Part shown: positions 11,173 to 23,932 of the stretch, piece by piece
Numbering within the stretch: position 1 is the first letter of the stretch
Layout: each line of letters begins with the position of its first letter
From: Entophlyctis helioformis
Lineage: Eukaryota; Chytridiomycota; Chytridiomycetes; Chytridiales; Chytriomycetaceae
Length of the DNA: 64,000 bases
Assembly: GCA_025526915.1 (NCBI GenBank)
Contig: JAHLKH010000057.1
Location: 1-64,000, forward strand
Direction: 5' to 3'
Notes under the pieces: model-generated
Databases searched by the model: none
What the model was told of the DNA's origin: nothing
The model's input: the letters and a program-made list of their open reading frames with translations, nothing else
Position numbers and translations under genes: made by a program

Positions 11173-14100
11173 CCGCAGTACGAGGACCGCGGTGTTGGCT
11201 ACATCATCACAACGCATGACAAGCTCAACCACTACGTATCGGCTATGACGCAGCAGCATCCGATCGAGTCCACGTTTTCGGAAAAGCTCGTCGATAACCT
11301 CAATGCCGAGATCTCGCTTGGCACGGTCACCAATCTGGACGAGGCAGTCAAATGGCTGTCGTACACGTATCTATACGTGCGCATGCGCAAGAATCCGTTC
11401 CAGTACGGTCTGGACTGGAAGGAAGTGCAGGACGACCCTCACCTTGGCAAGCGTCGCCGCGATCTTCTCGTGTCGGCCGGAAAGGTTCTGCACAAGACGC
11501 AGATGGTGGTGTTTGACGAGCGCACTGGCTACTTGACCCCCAAGGATCTCAGCCGCATTGCGAGCAACTACTACATCAGCCATTCGACGATTGAGATTTT
11601 CAACACGATGATGCGTCCGCAAATGACCGAGGCAGATGTCCTGTCCATGCTCAGCATGAGCAGCGAATTTGAGAACATCAAGTCGCGCAACGAGGAGATG
11701 ACAGAGCTGAAGGGGCTTCTTGCAAACGAGTGCGCATGTGCTGTCAAGGTACGGCCTGTTGGAGAGGGGGTCCTGCATTCGCTGTCATTGGGATACAGTC
11801 GTGTGGATGCGATACTGACACACAACAATCATGGCTTTGTTTCCAGGGCGGAATTGAGACTAATTATGGCAAGGCCAACATCTTGCTCCAGTCGTACATC
11901 TCGCGCGCGTACATCGACGACTTTGCCCTTGTTTCGGACACAGCCTATGTCGCCCAGAACTCGTCTCGCATTCTGCGCGCCTTGTTTGAGATTGCCATGA
12001 GCCGCAACTGGGGCCCGACAGCGACGGTGATTTTGTCACTCTGCAAGACCGTCGACAGACGCATGTGGTCGTACGAGCATCCACTGGGCCAGTTTGATCT
12101 GTCGGCCGAAATCCTCGGCAAGCTGGAGAAATCCTACGACAAGATCAACATGGAGAGCATGCGCGACATGAATGCAAGCGAGCTTGGTGACTTGGTTCGC
12201 CACCACCGCATGGGAGACACGATTTATCGCTGTGTGCACCAGTTCCCATCACTGCACCTTGAGGCCACCATTGCTCCCATCACACGCACCGTCCTACGTG
12301 TCACGTTGAATGTCACTGCAGGCAAGGACGCTGTTCATTGATGAGCCAGTGTGCTGCTTGCTTGTGCGGATGGGCTTGATGCTGATTCTTTTTTGCAACT
12401 GGAATGCGTGCGTGCAGATTTCATGTGGAGCGAAAAGGTGCATGGCAAGTCTGAGCCATGGTGGATTTGGGTGGAAGGGCCGGAGAACACAGAGATCCTC
12501 TACTCTGAATACCTGCTCATACACAGGAGAAACTACCAGGAGACGCAGAAGCTTGGGTTCACGATACCCATCCCGCGCAGTACGACCACCACAGACGGTC
12601 TGCCGCCGCAGATATACATCCGCGCCACATCAGACCGGTGGATTGGTGCTGAAAACATCATTCCTGTCTCGTTCAAGCACCTGATCCTGCCTGAACTCAA
12701 TCGGGCTCCCCACACGGATCTGCTGGATCTGCAGCCCTTGCCCATCTCTGCGCTCGAGAATCCCGTCCTCGAGGAGATCTGCAGAAAGCGGTTCCAGTAC
12801 TTTAACCCTGTGCAGACGCAAATCTTCCACACGCTCTACCGAACGCAGCACAATGCACTCATTGGTGCACCAACGGGTTCTGGCAAGGTATGCTGGATGT
12901 TTGTATGTGTGTGTGCCAATCCGATGTAAACAGGCACTGACAAGGAGTGCTCCTCATGCAGACGGTTGCGGCGGAGCTTGCCATGTGGTGAGTGACGGTG
13001 GGCAATGCCAAGCATGGGAAGCAAACCAAGACTGCGACTGACAGAAACGCGTGTGTCTGTAGGTCTGCCTTTAGAGACTTTCCAAAGTCCAAAGTGGTTT
13101 ACATTGCCCCGCTCAAGGCACTCGTCCGCGAGCGCGTGCAAGACTGGCGTGCGCGTCTGACAGACGCGATGGGCCGCAAGCTGGTGGAGCTGACGGGCGA
13201 TGTCACGCCAGACCTGGAAACGATCCAAAGCGCCGATATCATCATTACAACACCAGAAAAGTGGGACGGCGTCAGTCGCAGCTGGCAGACGCGCAAGTAC
13301 GTCACGGATGTGTCGCTGGTCATTATTGACGAGATCCATCTGCTTGGCGGCGACCGCGGCCCCATTCTCGAAGTCATTGTGTCGCGGATGAAGCACATTT
13401 CTGCATCGACCAGCAAGAACATTCGCGTTGTTGGTCTGAGCACAGCGCTGGCCAACGCGAGCGATCTGGCTGATTGGCTGGGCATTGGCAACGTCGGGCT
13501 GTTCAACTTTAGGCACTCTGTGCGTCCTGTGCCACTCGAGATCTTTATTGAGGGCTACCCGGGCAAGCATTGTAAGTCATGCACCTTGAGTTGAACGTTG
13601 GGTGCCAACACTGATGCATGGCCGGTGGGCTCTCCCTGAGCAACAGACTGTCCGCGCATGATCTCGATGAACAAGCCCACATACGCCGCGATCATGACAC
13701 ACTCGCCTGCCAAGCCTGTTATTGTGTTTGTCTCGTCCCGTCGCCAAACCCGTCTGACCGCGCAGGATCTGATTTCGTTTTGTGCCAACGACGACAATCC
13801 GCGCCGCTTCTTGCACATGCCCGAGGAGGAGATTGAGATGTTGGCATCAAACGTTCGCGACCAGGCGCTCAAGCTTGCTCTTCCGTTTGGCATAGGCCTG
13901 CACCACGCAGGTCTGGTCGATTCGGACCGCAAGCTTTCCGAGGAGCTGTTTGTCAATGGCAAGATTCAGATTCTGATCGCAACGAGCACGCTTGCCTGGG
14001 GCGTCAACTTCCCGGCACATCTTGTGGTTGTCAAGGGCACCGAGTTTTACGACGCCAAAGTCAAGGGCTACGTGGATTTCCCAATCACAGACGTGCTGCA

Positions 14101-15736
14101 GATGATGGGACGTGCTGGCCGTCCACAGTTTGACGACAGCGGTGTGGCAGTGATTCTGGTGCACGACATCAAGAAGAACTTTTACAAAAAGTTCCTGCAC
14201 GAGCCGTTTCCGGTCGAGAGCAGCCTGCACACGTGTCTCGAGGAGCATCTGAATGCAGAGATTACGTCTGGCTCGATCAAGACCAAGCAGGACGCCATGG
14301 ACTATCTCAGCTGGACATATCTGTACCGACGTGTTCGCATGGTATGTGCCCTTCAAGGCTGTGCTCGTGATCTCTTTTTGCTTGCATGCTGGCTACTAAT
14401 GCTGGCTGATGGCTGGATGCCAATGGGCTTGATGTATAGAATCCAACCTTTTATGGAGCCGAGGACACATCTGACGAGGCGTGCAACCAGTACCTCTCCA
14501 GCCTGATCGACACTGCGCTGGACTCGTTGGAGGAGGCAGAGTGCATCGAAATTGTGGATGACTTTGAAGTGCTCCCGACCAGCTACGGAAAGATCGCGTC
14601 GTACTACTATCTGCGCTATAAGACGATGGGCGTCCTCAAGCGTCGCCTGGCACCCAACTTTAGGATGCCAGTCGCCGGTGCCTCTGGAGAGCAGGCGGCG
14701 GGAGACCTTCCGAAGCTGCTGCGGATCCTCTCCGATGTTGCCGAGTACGACGAGCTTCCTGTTCGCCACAATGAGGATCTCTTGAACCGCGATCTGGAGA
14801 TGCTTGTCCCTTTCAGCGCCAAGATTCCCAAGGACAGCCGCTCGCCGTTTGATGCACAGGATGCTGGCAGTGTGCAGTACGACAGTCCGCATCTCAAGGC
14901 GTTCCTCCTTCTGCAGGCCCACATGAGCCGTCTGCCCCAGCTTCCATGTGCCGACTACCACGTCGACACATCACCGTTCTGGACCAAGCCATCCGTGTGG
15001 TGCAAGCCATGATCGACGCGTGCGTGCTGCAGGGCTTTTTTGCGACAACCCTTGGCCTGATGACGCTTCTCCAGTGCATCAAGCAGGCGCGCTGGTCGAC
15101 CGACTCGACACTGCTGACTCTGCCCCATGTGGCATCGGACATGGTGCCGCTGTTCAAGCGCGACGGCCGTCCCATGGCAGGGCTGGCCGACTTTGCCGGT
15201 CTTGAGCCGCGCGAGATTGACAGCATTCTTGGCAACGTGCAGCCGCTGTCAGCCACACAGCGACGCGAGATTTCCAACGTTGTGCTGAATCTGCCGTTCA
15301 TGGCCATCAGCTACGAGATCGAAGGCGGCAAGAGCAAGGAAGGCCGCTGGTACGTGTCGCCGGGCACGGTGTACAAGGTTCATCTGCACGTTACTCGATC
15401 GCGGCCATACAAGGCATGGCGGCAGATCCAAAAGCCAAACCAAGTGCATGCTCCCAGGTTCCCAAAGCCCCAGTCAGAAGGCTGGTGGGTGATGATTGGA
15501 GACGAGCGCAAGAACGAGCTGTGGGCTCTTAAGCGTGCGCGCCAGCGTCGGACGTGCCCAGATCGGGCATCAAGAGCAGCAACAGCCCCAAGCCACAGCG
15601 CTCAGATATGCGTCTGACGCTTTCGTTTGAAACGCCAGTCAACCTTGGTGAGTATGACTTTGACATTGTGTTGGCGAGCGATGGATATCTCGGCCTGAAC
15701 CAGCGCCAACCTCTTCGCATCTGCGTTGTGGCTTGA
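8075..15736 (+). CDS. SLH1: SLH1/ASCC3-type Ski2-like double-cassette RNA helicase
   Basis: Ribosome-quality-control helicase (yeast Slh1, human ASCC3) that splits collided ribosomes. The N-terminal part carries [20 protein letters not shown]. Cassette 1 shows [32 protein letters not shown] and FGRAGR, then a Sec63 unit. Cassette 2 shows [49 protein letters not shown] and [11 protein letters not shown], then a second Sec63 unit ending [19 protein letters not shown]. The text after cassette 2 motif III (GYPGKH) fits ASCC3/Slh1 better than Brr2. At least 14 introns are needed. Five have GC donors: 8254-8365, 8470-8519, 9759-9832, 9898-9980 and 12322-12417. One intron near 11024-11171 is almost wholly CA repeat. 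Frame changes near 9337, 14965 and 15545 look like assembly errors. The start is uncertain: ATG 8075 is chosen, 7976 is an in-frame alternative. Confidence 0.93.
11103..11171 (+). repeat. CA dinucleotide repeat inside an SLH1 intron
   Basis: About 68 bases of (CA)n with a single phase break at about 11130. The run ends in CACAG, which serves as the splice acceptor before the [11 protein letters not shown] exon. Confidence 0.85.
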
Positions 15737-15892
15737 TCAATCTGAATGAATGCCGGATTCGCGTTTATTGGGCCTTCCAGCCAAGAGTGCGACATGGGAA
15801 ACAAGTACATACGAACGGGTCAGATGGACCCGATCGGGGAGAAAAGTGAGGAAGAAAGGTAGCCGCATAACTTGCCAAACGAGAAGAGTTGG

Positions 15893-18800
15893 TTACAGAG
15901 CCTTGACCTCTGCAAACTTTTCGACCAAGCGATCGTGATGTTCTGTGCCGCCATATGTCTCCTTGGTTCGTGACATGACGGTCTTGACGGTTTGGCGAGC
16001 CTGGTACGCCCAGTCTTTGCACACGAGTTCAGTAGAGCCACCGACGCGGACCTCTTCCTCGTGCGGGCCAAGTGTGATGTATGCGTCTGCAACCTGGATT
16101 GTAAAGTTCACCAGAGACTTGAACACGTCCTCGTTGGTGTTGACCTCGGGATGGTGCAAAATGGAGCGGTATGCCTTTTGGTAGTAGTCGAGTGCCTTGC
16201 GCAAGCGGCCCTGCGACTGCTCGAACTGAGCACAAATGACAAACAGGCGAGGTGTGGAGACCTTGGCTGTGATGGCGTCCAGCAGGGCAGCCAGCTTGGG
16301 GGCATGGCGAGACGAGGGCTCGCCGGCAGAGTCCAGCTGATCGCTGGCAACGGCAAGAACAACCACCTCAAGCACCTGGCGTATCCAACGTTGGCAGGGA
16401 AGCGGTAAGCAGGTGGGATGCGGCGCAAACGCATTTGGCTGGCAAACCCCAAACCAAGACGAACCTCTACATCGACGAGCGCATCCTTGAACTGCGGCTT
16501 GTCGGCGCGGATGGTCAGAATACGGTCAAAGGAGCGGATGGCCTCGGAAAACTCTCCAATGTCAACAGCGACAAAGAGATAGTTTTCCCAGACGTTGGAT
16601 GAGTCAAAATTGTGGCGGAGAGACTCGCGGAGGCAGTTGAATGCCTCGCGCCTGCAGAAACGAGGAATTGATGCAATCGCGCTGTGTCAGATCACAGATA
16701 CGAGCAGCAGGCCAACGCCAATACAGCTTACAGCTTGCGTTGCTTAATGTAAGCCGAAGCAAGATTGTTCCAGGCCTCGCCGTTCTGTAAAAAGACACCG
16801 ATTTAGTGTTGTAGCACACCGAGGGCGACAAGCAGCGGCGGCCAAACGATAACTGTACCTCATTGTCAATGGCCGTGACACGGCTGAATGCCACGATTGC
16901 CTTGTCGTAGTCGTCGATGCGCATGGCGGCACAGCCCATTACAAACCACGAGTTTTCAAACAGGGGATTGATGGCAAGCGCAAGTTCGTAGCACTCGATG
17001 GCCTTGTTCCAGTTGCTGAGCTTGAAATAGTGTGCACCGAGCGAGCGCATGGCACGAGCATAGCGGCCACCTGACAGTCGCCACGCCTCTTCATAGAAGC
17101 TGATTTCGCCGCGGATATCACCGAGAAGGCAGTGGAACTTTGGCGAATTTGGCGAAGTCTTGAGAAGATCGCGCACCACCACTTCGGCCTGTAAGGTGAT
17201 TAGATTGCCGAGCGCGCGAGCTGCATGTTAGTGTCCAGTGGAGAGCCGGACAAGCATCGCAAGGGAACGAATAGCAAATGACGGCGGGCTACCTTTTGCG
17301 ACTGCTCGAGCATCTGGTGGCAAGACACAACATCCTCCCACATCTGCAGACGCTCAAAGATCTCGAGGGCCGAGCGGACGACACCGAGTGAGACGTAACG
17401 CTCACCAAGCTCGCGCTACATGCCAGCTGTGTTAGCATATCAAGCGCAGGGGCTGCTGCCGCGTTGCATAGGGTTGGAAAAGAAAAGCAGCAGATGCAGG
17501 GCAGAAGGGGGGGTTGAAATATAGTGGGTTATGGAGGCATGCGAGCCAAGACGGTAGCTTGATGACTCGCATGTACTATGATCCCTCTGTTGATGTGGCA
17601 GGTCAGAGATGGCAGATGGCAAGCGAGCGGTGCCGAAACACTCACTCGCACGCCACCTCATCGCCATCTCTGTAAGCCCGAGACTGCATCCAAAACCCAA
17701 AAGTAAAACACTTTTGGAGAATCGGGGAACGACTGGGTTCCAAACGGCACGTAAACGTGCTGGTGGAGGGTCGCACACAGACTCGCGACTGCCTGCGGAG
17801 AAGACAGTACAGCAAGAACAGGGAAGAGTATGGGACGAGATGGTGGTATGACCGGTGCGTACCTCCAGCTCCCACTTGGGCGGCATGAGAAGCGAGAAGA
17901 AATGACGCAACCGCACGGCGACGGGAGACTCCTCAATCACGATTTGGTCAACAAGAGCCTGGAGTTGGAGGGCAGCGCGCTCGACGGTCCTGAACTTGTC
18001 GCTTTCGAGACGCGAGCGCAAGAGAAGAGCCATGGTGTGCACCATCCAGTTGTTGGGGTTCTCCAATACACGGCGGACGTACGGGTACATCTCCTCGATG
18101 GTAAGGCCGTGCATGGGGTTGGTGTTTTTGACATTCATGCAGACAGCCAAGAGAATAGCCTGGTCGGTGGGCCGCAAGCTCTTTTGCACGGGGGTGTCGG
18201 TTTGCGTGATTTGGATGGTCTCGAGGATCGTGTCGTCATTGTGGGGAAGGTTCTGGGGCTTGCGAACAGCGGCATCGGTCTCTTTGACCTCCGAGTCCAT
18301 GTCCGAGTCAGCGTCTTGCCTTGACTCGGCCATCACGACGAGCTGCGTGACTTCAAACGTTTGGAACTTTGTGCGCTTGCCAAGGGCACCCGTCAGGTTC
18401 CACGTCAGCTGGCTCGTTTCTTGAGCCAGAGTGAAGCGCGGCTGTTGGCAAGATTTTGGGGGGATCAAAGTGGCAAGAGAGTCTTAGTGAATGACAGACG
18501 GACAAGCTGGCTGGCTGGTGGCAGCAAGACAATGGCAAACAAGACTGTCAATGCCAAGAAACGCACGTTTGCCTTGGCGTCTTGCTTGTAATAATGGTGG
18601 ACTAGGCCGTACTCGACGTGGTAACGCGTGCAAACATCGCGCTCAGTCTCGACGCTGGGCAGGTTGGTGCCGACTGTCGCATATACATAGGGGCGAGACG
18701 CGGTCAGAGCATAGCATCGTCAGGCTGCGACCATGGGAGCCAACGGTTACCTTGGTCAAGAGAGTTGAAGATGAGATCATGCAGAAGCGAGGCCGGGTTG

Positions 18801-19726
18801 TCGATGATGCGCTGCTGGATGAATGCGCACCGATACGTCCACCACGGGCTTGTCTGAAGGACAACGTGTCCGATGATGGGCAACGTCAGTCGATGCAATG
18901 CCGATACGCTTTCCAGGCAGCAAACCAAGCCATGAAACCATAAGCGCACCTTGAGAGCAGACAGATCAGCAGCGGCATCGACCAGAATGAGCTTGGCGAT
19001 CAAAAGCAGGAGCGGGTCGGGCGTCAATACGTATGCACTCTCGTGGTTCGACTCGAGACGCTCGAGTGTCTTGGCACGGACGGCATCACGATCCTGATGG
19101 GTTGAGTGACGAGCATGCAAAGGCGTGAGTCCATGCCAGCAAAAACCGCCGTGGAGCATGGCAAACACAGACACACCAGACTGCGGATCTGGCTCGAGAA
19201 GAGGTCGATGGCAGCAAAGGACAGCAAAGGGCCCGTCCATGCGCTCTGCACAAACGAATGGAGCGCTGCAATACCGACGCAGAGCGCGTTGAACTGGGTC
19301 TCGGCCGAAGCATCAACGAGCGTGTTCTTGACTCGGACGGCAAGCCAAGCCGCCACATCTGCACAAACAAGGAAACACCGGCAGAGCACGGAGAAGACGC
19401 CGGCACTGTCAGTTGAGCGCAGCCGCGAGCACGGTGCCAGCAGTCCCGTATGCACAGGGCTTCCCACGGCGCCATCGCATAAACACAACTGCCCAAGGCG
19501 GCCATGGAAAGAAAAAAAGGCACACACCTCCGTCGGCCGCAAGCGAGACGTCGGCGTCGGTCTGGCCAGCGGCAAACAGCTCCCTGGCAAACTCGGACGT
19601 GAGGACACTATGGAAGTCGCCCTTGAGGACAAGGTCTGCCGTTGCGTCCTGCGGCGACAGCTGGCCGGTGCTCGCAGTGCGGAGCGACCCACGCAGCAGC
19701 GCCCACTCGTCGAAATCAAGAGTCAT
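15893..19726 (-). CDS. TTC27/Emw1-type tetratricopeptide repeat protein
   Basis: TTC27 (Emw1 in yeast) is a conserved TPR protein linked to cell-wall integrity and protein assembly. The ATG at 19726 opens MTLDFDEWALLRGSLRTAS. The middle has the QTSPWWTYRCAFIQQRIID segment that resembles the family. TPR units follow: RYARAMRSLGAHYFKLSNWN, KAIECYELALAINPLFENSW, DYDKAIVAFSRVTAIDNE, and RLRKALDYYQKAYRSILHHP near the end, with a stop at 15893. An acidic Asp/Glu-rich linker lies around 18300. The gene has many short introns, several read from splice motifs and TPR continuity. It diverges from the aminotransferase gene with only 54 bases between start codons. Confidence 0.85.
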
Positions 19727-19780
19727 TATTATGGGAAGCCTGAGATTTATCCGTTTTGAGCGTTTATCCTAACTCTAAAA
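19727..19780. promoter_or_regulatory. 54-bp divergent promoter between TTC27 and the aminotransferase
   Basis: Both start codons face away from this AT-rich gap, so the two genes almost certainly share regulatory DNA or have promoters reaching into each other's leaders. I see no clear TATA element. Confidence 0.55.
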
Positions 19781-21454
19781 ATGTCGGCATATGTCGACGT
19801 GGAGAAGTGGGCATCTCAGAGCGATCAAGAGTATGAGCGGCCACCCGACCCAGGCTTCGAGAGCCAGTGGCTCGAGCTGTTTTCCAGCAGTGCGCCGCCA
19901 GAGTTTGGCGAGCCGCTCAAGGCCGCCCATTTCCCGCTCCTTGGTGGCAACGACCCAGACCTGCCCTCGGCTGCCGCCTTGACGTTCCTCGCCCACGGCT
20001 CTTATGGAGCCACTGCATCGCCAATGCTAGACACAGCGCACAAGTGGTCGCTCCGCATCGAAGCCAACCCAGTGCGGTTCTACTACCACGTCCTGTTCCC
20101 GTACCTTGCTCGCTCTGCGCGGGATGCGGCCGCCTTTGTCGGTGCATCGCCACAAAACATTGTGCTCACCGCCAACGTCGAGTTTGGCATTGGCGCTGTG
20201 CTGAGCTCGCTGGATCTGGAGCCAGGCGACGTTCTCGTTGCATTCGACTGGACCTACGAGGCTGTCCTTTTTGCGATGGAGTCTGCGGCACGATCCCGCG
20301 GTGCAACGGTTGCCAAGATCCCAACGACCATGCCTGTCACTGGCGACTCGGTCGTTCAAGATCTGGAGCGGTTCTTTGCAAGCCATGATGCCCAGAATGT
20401 GGCTGATCAGTCGCGAGGTCGCATTCGTCTTGCGTCCTTTGAACACATCACCAGCCCGACAGGTGCGTCACGACAGCCGCTACCACATGAGAGCAGTGCC
20501 AACGATGGGCACTTGATGACGGAGACTTTGGATATCAAGCTCACCAAGTGCACACCCTCGCTGCTCACCAGCATTGATTCTTCCTGTTGAGAAGCTTGTT
20601 AAGATATGCCGTGACCGTGGGATTCTGACCCTGATTGACGGTGCGCACGCTATTGGTAAGCTCGACTTGCATGGCAGCCTTTTGCGGGGCATGCAGGCTG
20701 ATAGTGGCCATCGCGTCTGAATGCGCCGATACGAACATGGGTGTTTTAGGGCAACTGCCGCTCATGTTGGAAGAGATGCGGCCTGATTTCTATGTCACGA
20801 ACCCACACAAGTGGCTCTGCAATGTGCGAGGCTGTGCTCTTCTCTGTGAGTTGCCTTGGGTTGTGAATCGATTGGATCCACAGATACTGACACGATCCTG
20901 CTGTAGACGTCGATCCAAAGCATCATAAGATGGTGCATCCGTTGTTGACCACGTGGGGAGCAGGCAAAGGAATGCACGCCGAGTTCGTCTGGCAGGGTAC
21001 TCAAGACTACTCTGCGCAGCTCAGTCTGGCCACGGCCATTTCGTTCTTTCGATGGATTGGCCCCGAGAAGATCATGTCCCGAAATCGCGCTCTTGCTCGC
21101 CGTGCTGGCAAGATGCTGGCAGAGGTCTGGGCCACGGACTTGCTGACCACGGACATGGACATGTTTGGCTGCATGGTGACTGTGGGCGTGCCTGATCGGT
21201 TTGTCAATCCAGCCAGCGGCGACGGTGCATGTGTTGACACGTGCTCCTTCAGCGATCTCCATGATGACCTCATCGGGCAGCATGGCGTTGAGGTGCCCGT
21301 GTTCACGTTCCGCAAGAAGCGATACGTGCGAGTGTCTATCCACATGTACAACTCGTGGGCAGACGCATGCAAGCTTGCCGAAGCTGTGCTAAAGTCGCTT
21401 GGGTATCCACCACGCATGAGGCAATCGTTGTCCGTCTTGCCGCCTGGCGCATGA
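19781..21454 (+). CDS. Class V PLP-dependent aminotransferase (isopenicillin-N-epimerase / cysteine desulfhydrase-like)
   Basis: Fold-type I PLP enzyme. It reads LTFLAHGSYGATASPMLDTA near the N terminus and ANVEFGIGAVLSSLDLEPGD in the cofactor domain. IDGAHAIG carries the Asp that contacts the pyridine nitrogen, and VTNPHKWLCNVRG holds the Schiff-base lysine. The C-terminal half (KKRYVRVSIHMYNSWADACK) fits the same family. Introns fall near 20461-20587, 20655-20749 and 20846-20907. Fungal and plant relatives include L-cysteine desulfhydrases and uncharacterised epimerase-like enzymes, so the substrate cannot be named from sequence. The open frame is intact and ends at 21454, 57 bases before the PPCS start. 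Confidence 0.88.
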
Positions 21455-21510
21455 GTGACGAATGAAGCAGATCGGGCATTGCCGTTGTTTCCACACAATC
21501 CGTCATTCTA

Positions 21511-22729
21511 ATGGACGCGGACGAGTTCTTTGCAACGCAGCCGCCGCCAGGCAACCTCGAGCAGGTGGCCGGCGCCGTCAGGGACTTTGTGGCGCTCAAC
21601 AACAGCCAGTCCCGCCGTATTGTGCTGGTGTCAGTGAGTGGAGCGACTGCATGCGGGCGGCGTTGTCGTGAATCGACGCACATGAGCAGCGCCTGTGTGG
21701 CTGACGCCGACGCTGACGCCGACTCTGACGGCCATGACTATTGGCCCAGTCGGGAGGCACAACAGTGCCGCTCGAGAACCAGACGGTCCGATTCTTGGAC
21801 AACTTCAGTGCAGGCACTCGCGGAGCCGCCTCGGCCGAGTACTTTATCGAGGCGGGCTATGCCGTCATCTTCTTGCACCGGCAGTTCAGCCTCGAGCCGT
21901 ACACACGCCACTACACCCACTCGAAAAACTGCTTTCTGGACTTTCTGGCGGCCGAAGCCGACGGACAGCTACGTGTTCGCGACGAGTTCCTGCCAGAGAT
22001 TGCACAGATTCATGCAAAGTACCACAAGGTGGGCTGGCGGGTCATTCGGCTTGGTTGGGTTTCTTTTTTGGCTGACAGGCAGGTCGTGCGTCTGGCAGGC
22101 CAACAAGGACAACATGCTGCTCAAGGTCGACTTTGTGACACTTCGCGACTATCTGTTTATGCTTCGCCGGATAACGCAAGAGATCTCCAAGGCGGGCCGC
22201 ATGGGCATGTACTACTTGGCCGCGGCAGTGAGCGACTTTTTCATTCCCATGAACAAGATGGTGCGTTAAGGCGTGCATGCGTGAGATGGATGCATCGATA
22301 GCTGACCATGAACACGACGGATGGATCGGCGGATGGATCGATGGATGCATACAACGCAACCAGCATGAGCACAAGATCCAGTCTGGAAACGGTGACCTGA
22401 AGCTGTCGCTCGATCAAGTGCCCAAGACGATCAAGCCGCTGGTCGAAGAGTGGTCAATGCATGGATACATTGTATCGTTCAAGTTGGAAACAGACGACGC
22501 GCTGCTGCTGCCCAAGTCGCGTGCGGCTCTGCAGCGCTACGGCCACCAGCTTGTCATTGGCAACATGCTTCTGACGCGCAAGAATGTTGTGCACTTTATC
22601 TTCAGCGATGCACATGAGGAGATCCGGCTGACACCACAAGAGTCGGAGCAGCATTTCGAGATTGAGCGGCACATCGTCAGCCGCCTCGTCGTGCTGCACA
22701 ACGAGTGGATTGCGCAGACAGAGACGTGA
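21511..22729 (+). CDS. CAB2: Phosphopantothenate-cysteine ligase
   Basis: Second step from phosphopantothenate toward coenzyme A, joining cysteine to 4'-phosphopantothenate. The sequence runs from [20 protein letters not shown] through [20 protein letters not shown] and [20 protein letters not shown], the nucleotide-binding core. It continues with [13 protein letters not shown] and [18 protein letters not shown], then [16 protein letters not shown] near the end. Eukaryotic PPCS is a stand-alone protein, as here, not fused to the decarboxylase. Three introns are supported: after VLVS near 21630, near 22030-22095 and near 22261-22375. The symbol follows the yeast gene. Confidence 0.92.
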
Positions 22730-22922
22730 GGGCAGCAGTTGGTCGTCTCAAAAGTATCAGGCACTGCCCCAGAGGAATGAACTGGTCTTTGAACCACATC
22801 GCTCCAGTAAAGACTCGCCAGACGCCACGAATAGAGTGGAAAGAGCAAGATGATTGACAAGAACAGTTGTATTGCAGTCTCGATAGACAAGGCAGATCTC
22901 CATTGTTGCAGGGAGATTGCGC

Positions 22923-23852
22923 TTAGAAGGAGAGAGCAGCACCCTGTAAGCAGAAGAAAGAGTGAGTGGCGCGGCTGGGTGGTGCTGCTCGAGAATCAAT
23001 ACGCATGGATACGCGCACAGACGAACACACACCTTGGTCTTCTTGTCACCGCCAAGCTCGAAGTGCTTGCAACGCTTGATGGCAGTCTGGTGCTTGTACT
23101 TGCAGACGGTGCACTCCATGCGGAGGACGATCTTCTTGGTGGTCTTGGCCTTCTTGTGGAAGACGGGCTTGGTCTGACCACCAAAACCCTTCTGCTTGGC
23201 GTCGTAACGGCGCTTACCTACAGACGTCACAGCAACAGTCAGCCAAAGTCCTCCCACCAATGCAACCGTTGGAAATGGTGTCCATCGATAATCACCATCC
23301 ATACAAGATCCAGAGGCAGCCCAAACTCACCCTGGGCGAAGAGCGAGGCCTTGCCAGTCTTGTACTGGGTGACCTTGTGGGGGGTGTGCTTTCTGCACTT
23401 GGAGCCCTTGCAGAATGTGTTCCGGGTCTTGGGGATGTTGACCTAGTAACAGGAACAGGACTGAGTGAGTCGTGTGCTTTGCAGCGACGCCAAGCGGCGC
23501 AGTGGCCAACAGCCAGCACGCCCTGCCAATATCAGCCGTCCCACAGCACCCCTGCCCACTGCAGCGCCTGTTTTGGTGCTGGTTGCTGGTGTGGTGTGGT
23601 TGCTGCCCTCGAGACATGAACCGAATCGGATTCGCTGTGCGGCTGCTGCCTGAGAAGCCGATGCTGCAGAATCGCAGGGCGGCCATAGAGGCACCAATGT
23701 GGAGCCATCCACAAGACGGATGGGATGGGATGGGATGGATGCATCCTAATGCGTCTGTGCAGCGGTTGGGATGGGATGGTCGGTGTCCTGCAGGTGCTGG
23801 ATGGGCTGGGCTGGCTGGGCTGGCTGGCTGGCTCAAATCGAATGCGTACCAT
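22923..23852 (-). CDS. RPL42: Ribosomal protein eL42 (L44/L36a)
   Basis: Small zinc-ribbon protein of the 60S subunit near the E site. The first coding exon is only the ATG at 23850-23852; a 407-base intron (GTACGC..TAG, 23443-23849) follows. Exon 2 reads [20 protein letters not shown] and [17 protein letters not shown]. Exon 3 reads [20 protein letters not shown] and ends [13 protein letters not shown] last short exon encodes GAALSF and the stop at 22923. The zinc-ribbon Cys residues are present. The single-codon first exon resembles the arrangement in other fungi, where an intron sits at the very start of this gene. Confidence 0.95.
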
Positions 23853-23932
23853 TTTGACAGGGGTGTTTCGCGAGGAAGTGAAGTTGGATTTTGGCGTGTT
23901 TGATTAATCACGATTTTGAAATGACATGCACT

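Noticed and set aside
8075..15736. Brr2 (spliceosomal) identity for the double helicase
   Set aside because: The sequence around GYPGKH and the [14 protein letters not shown]-terminal block fit Slh1/ASCC3 better; the catalytic motifs alone do not decide.
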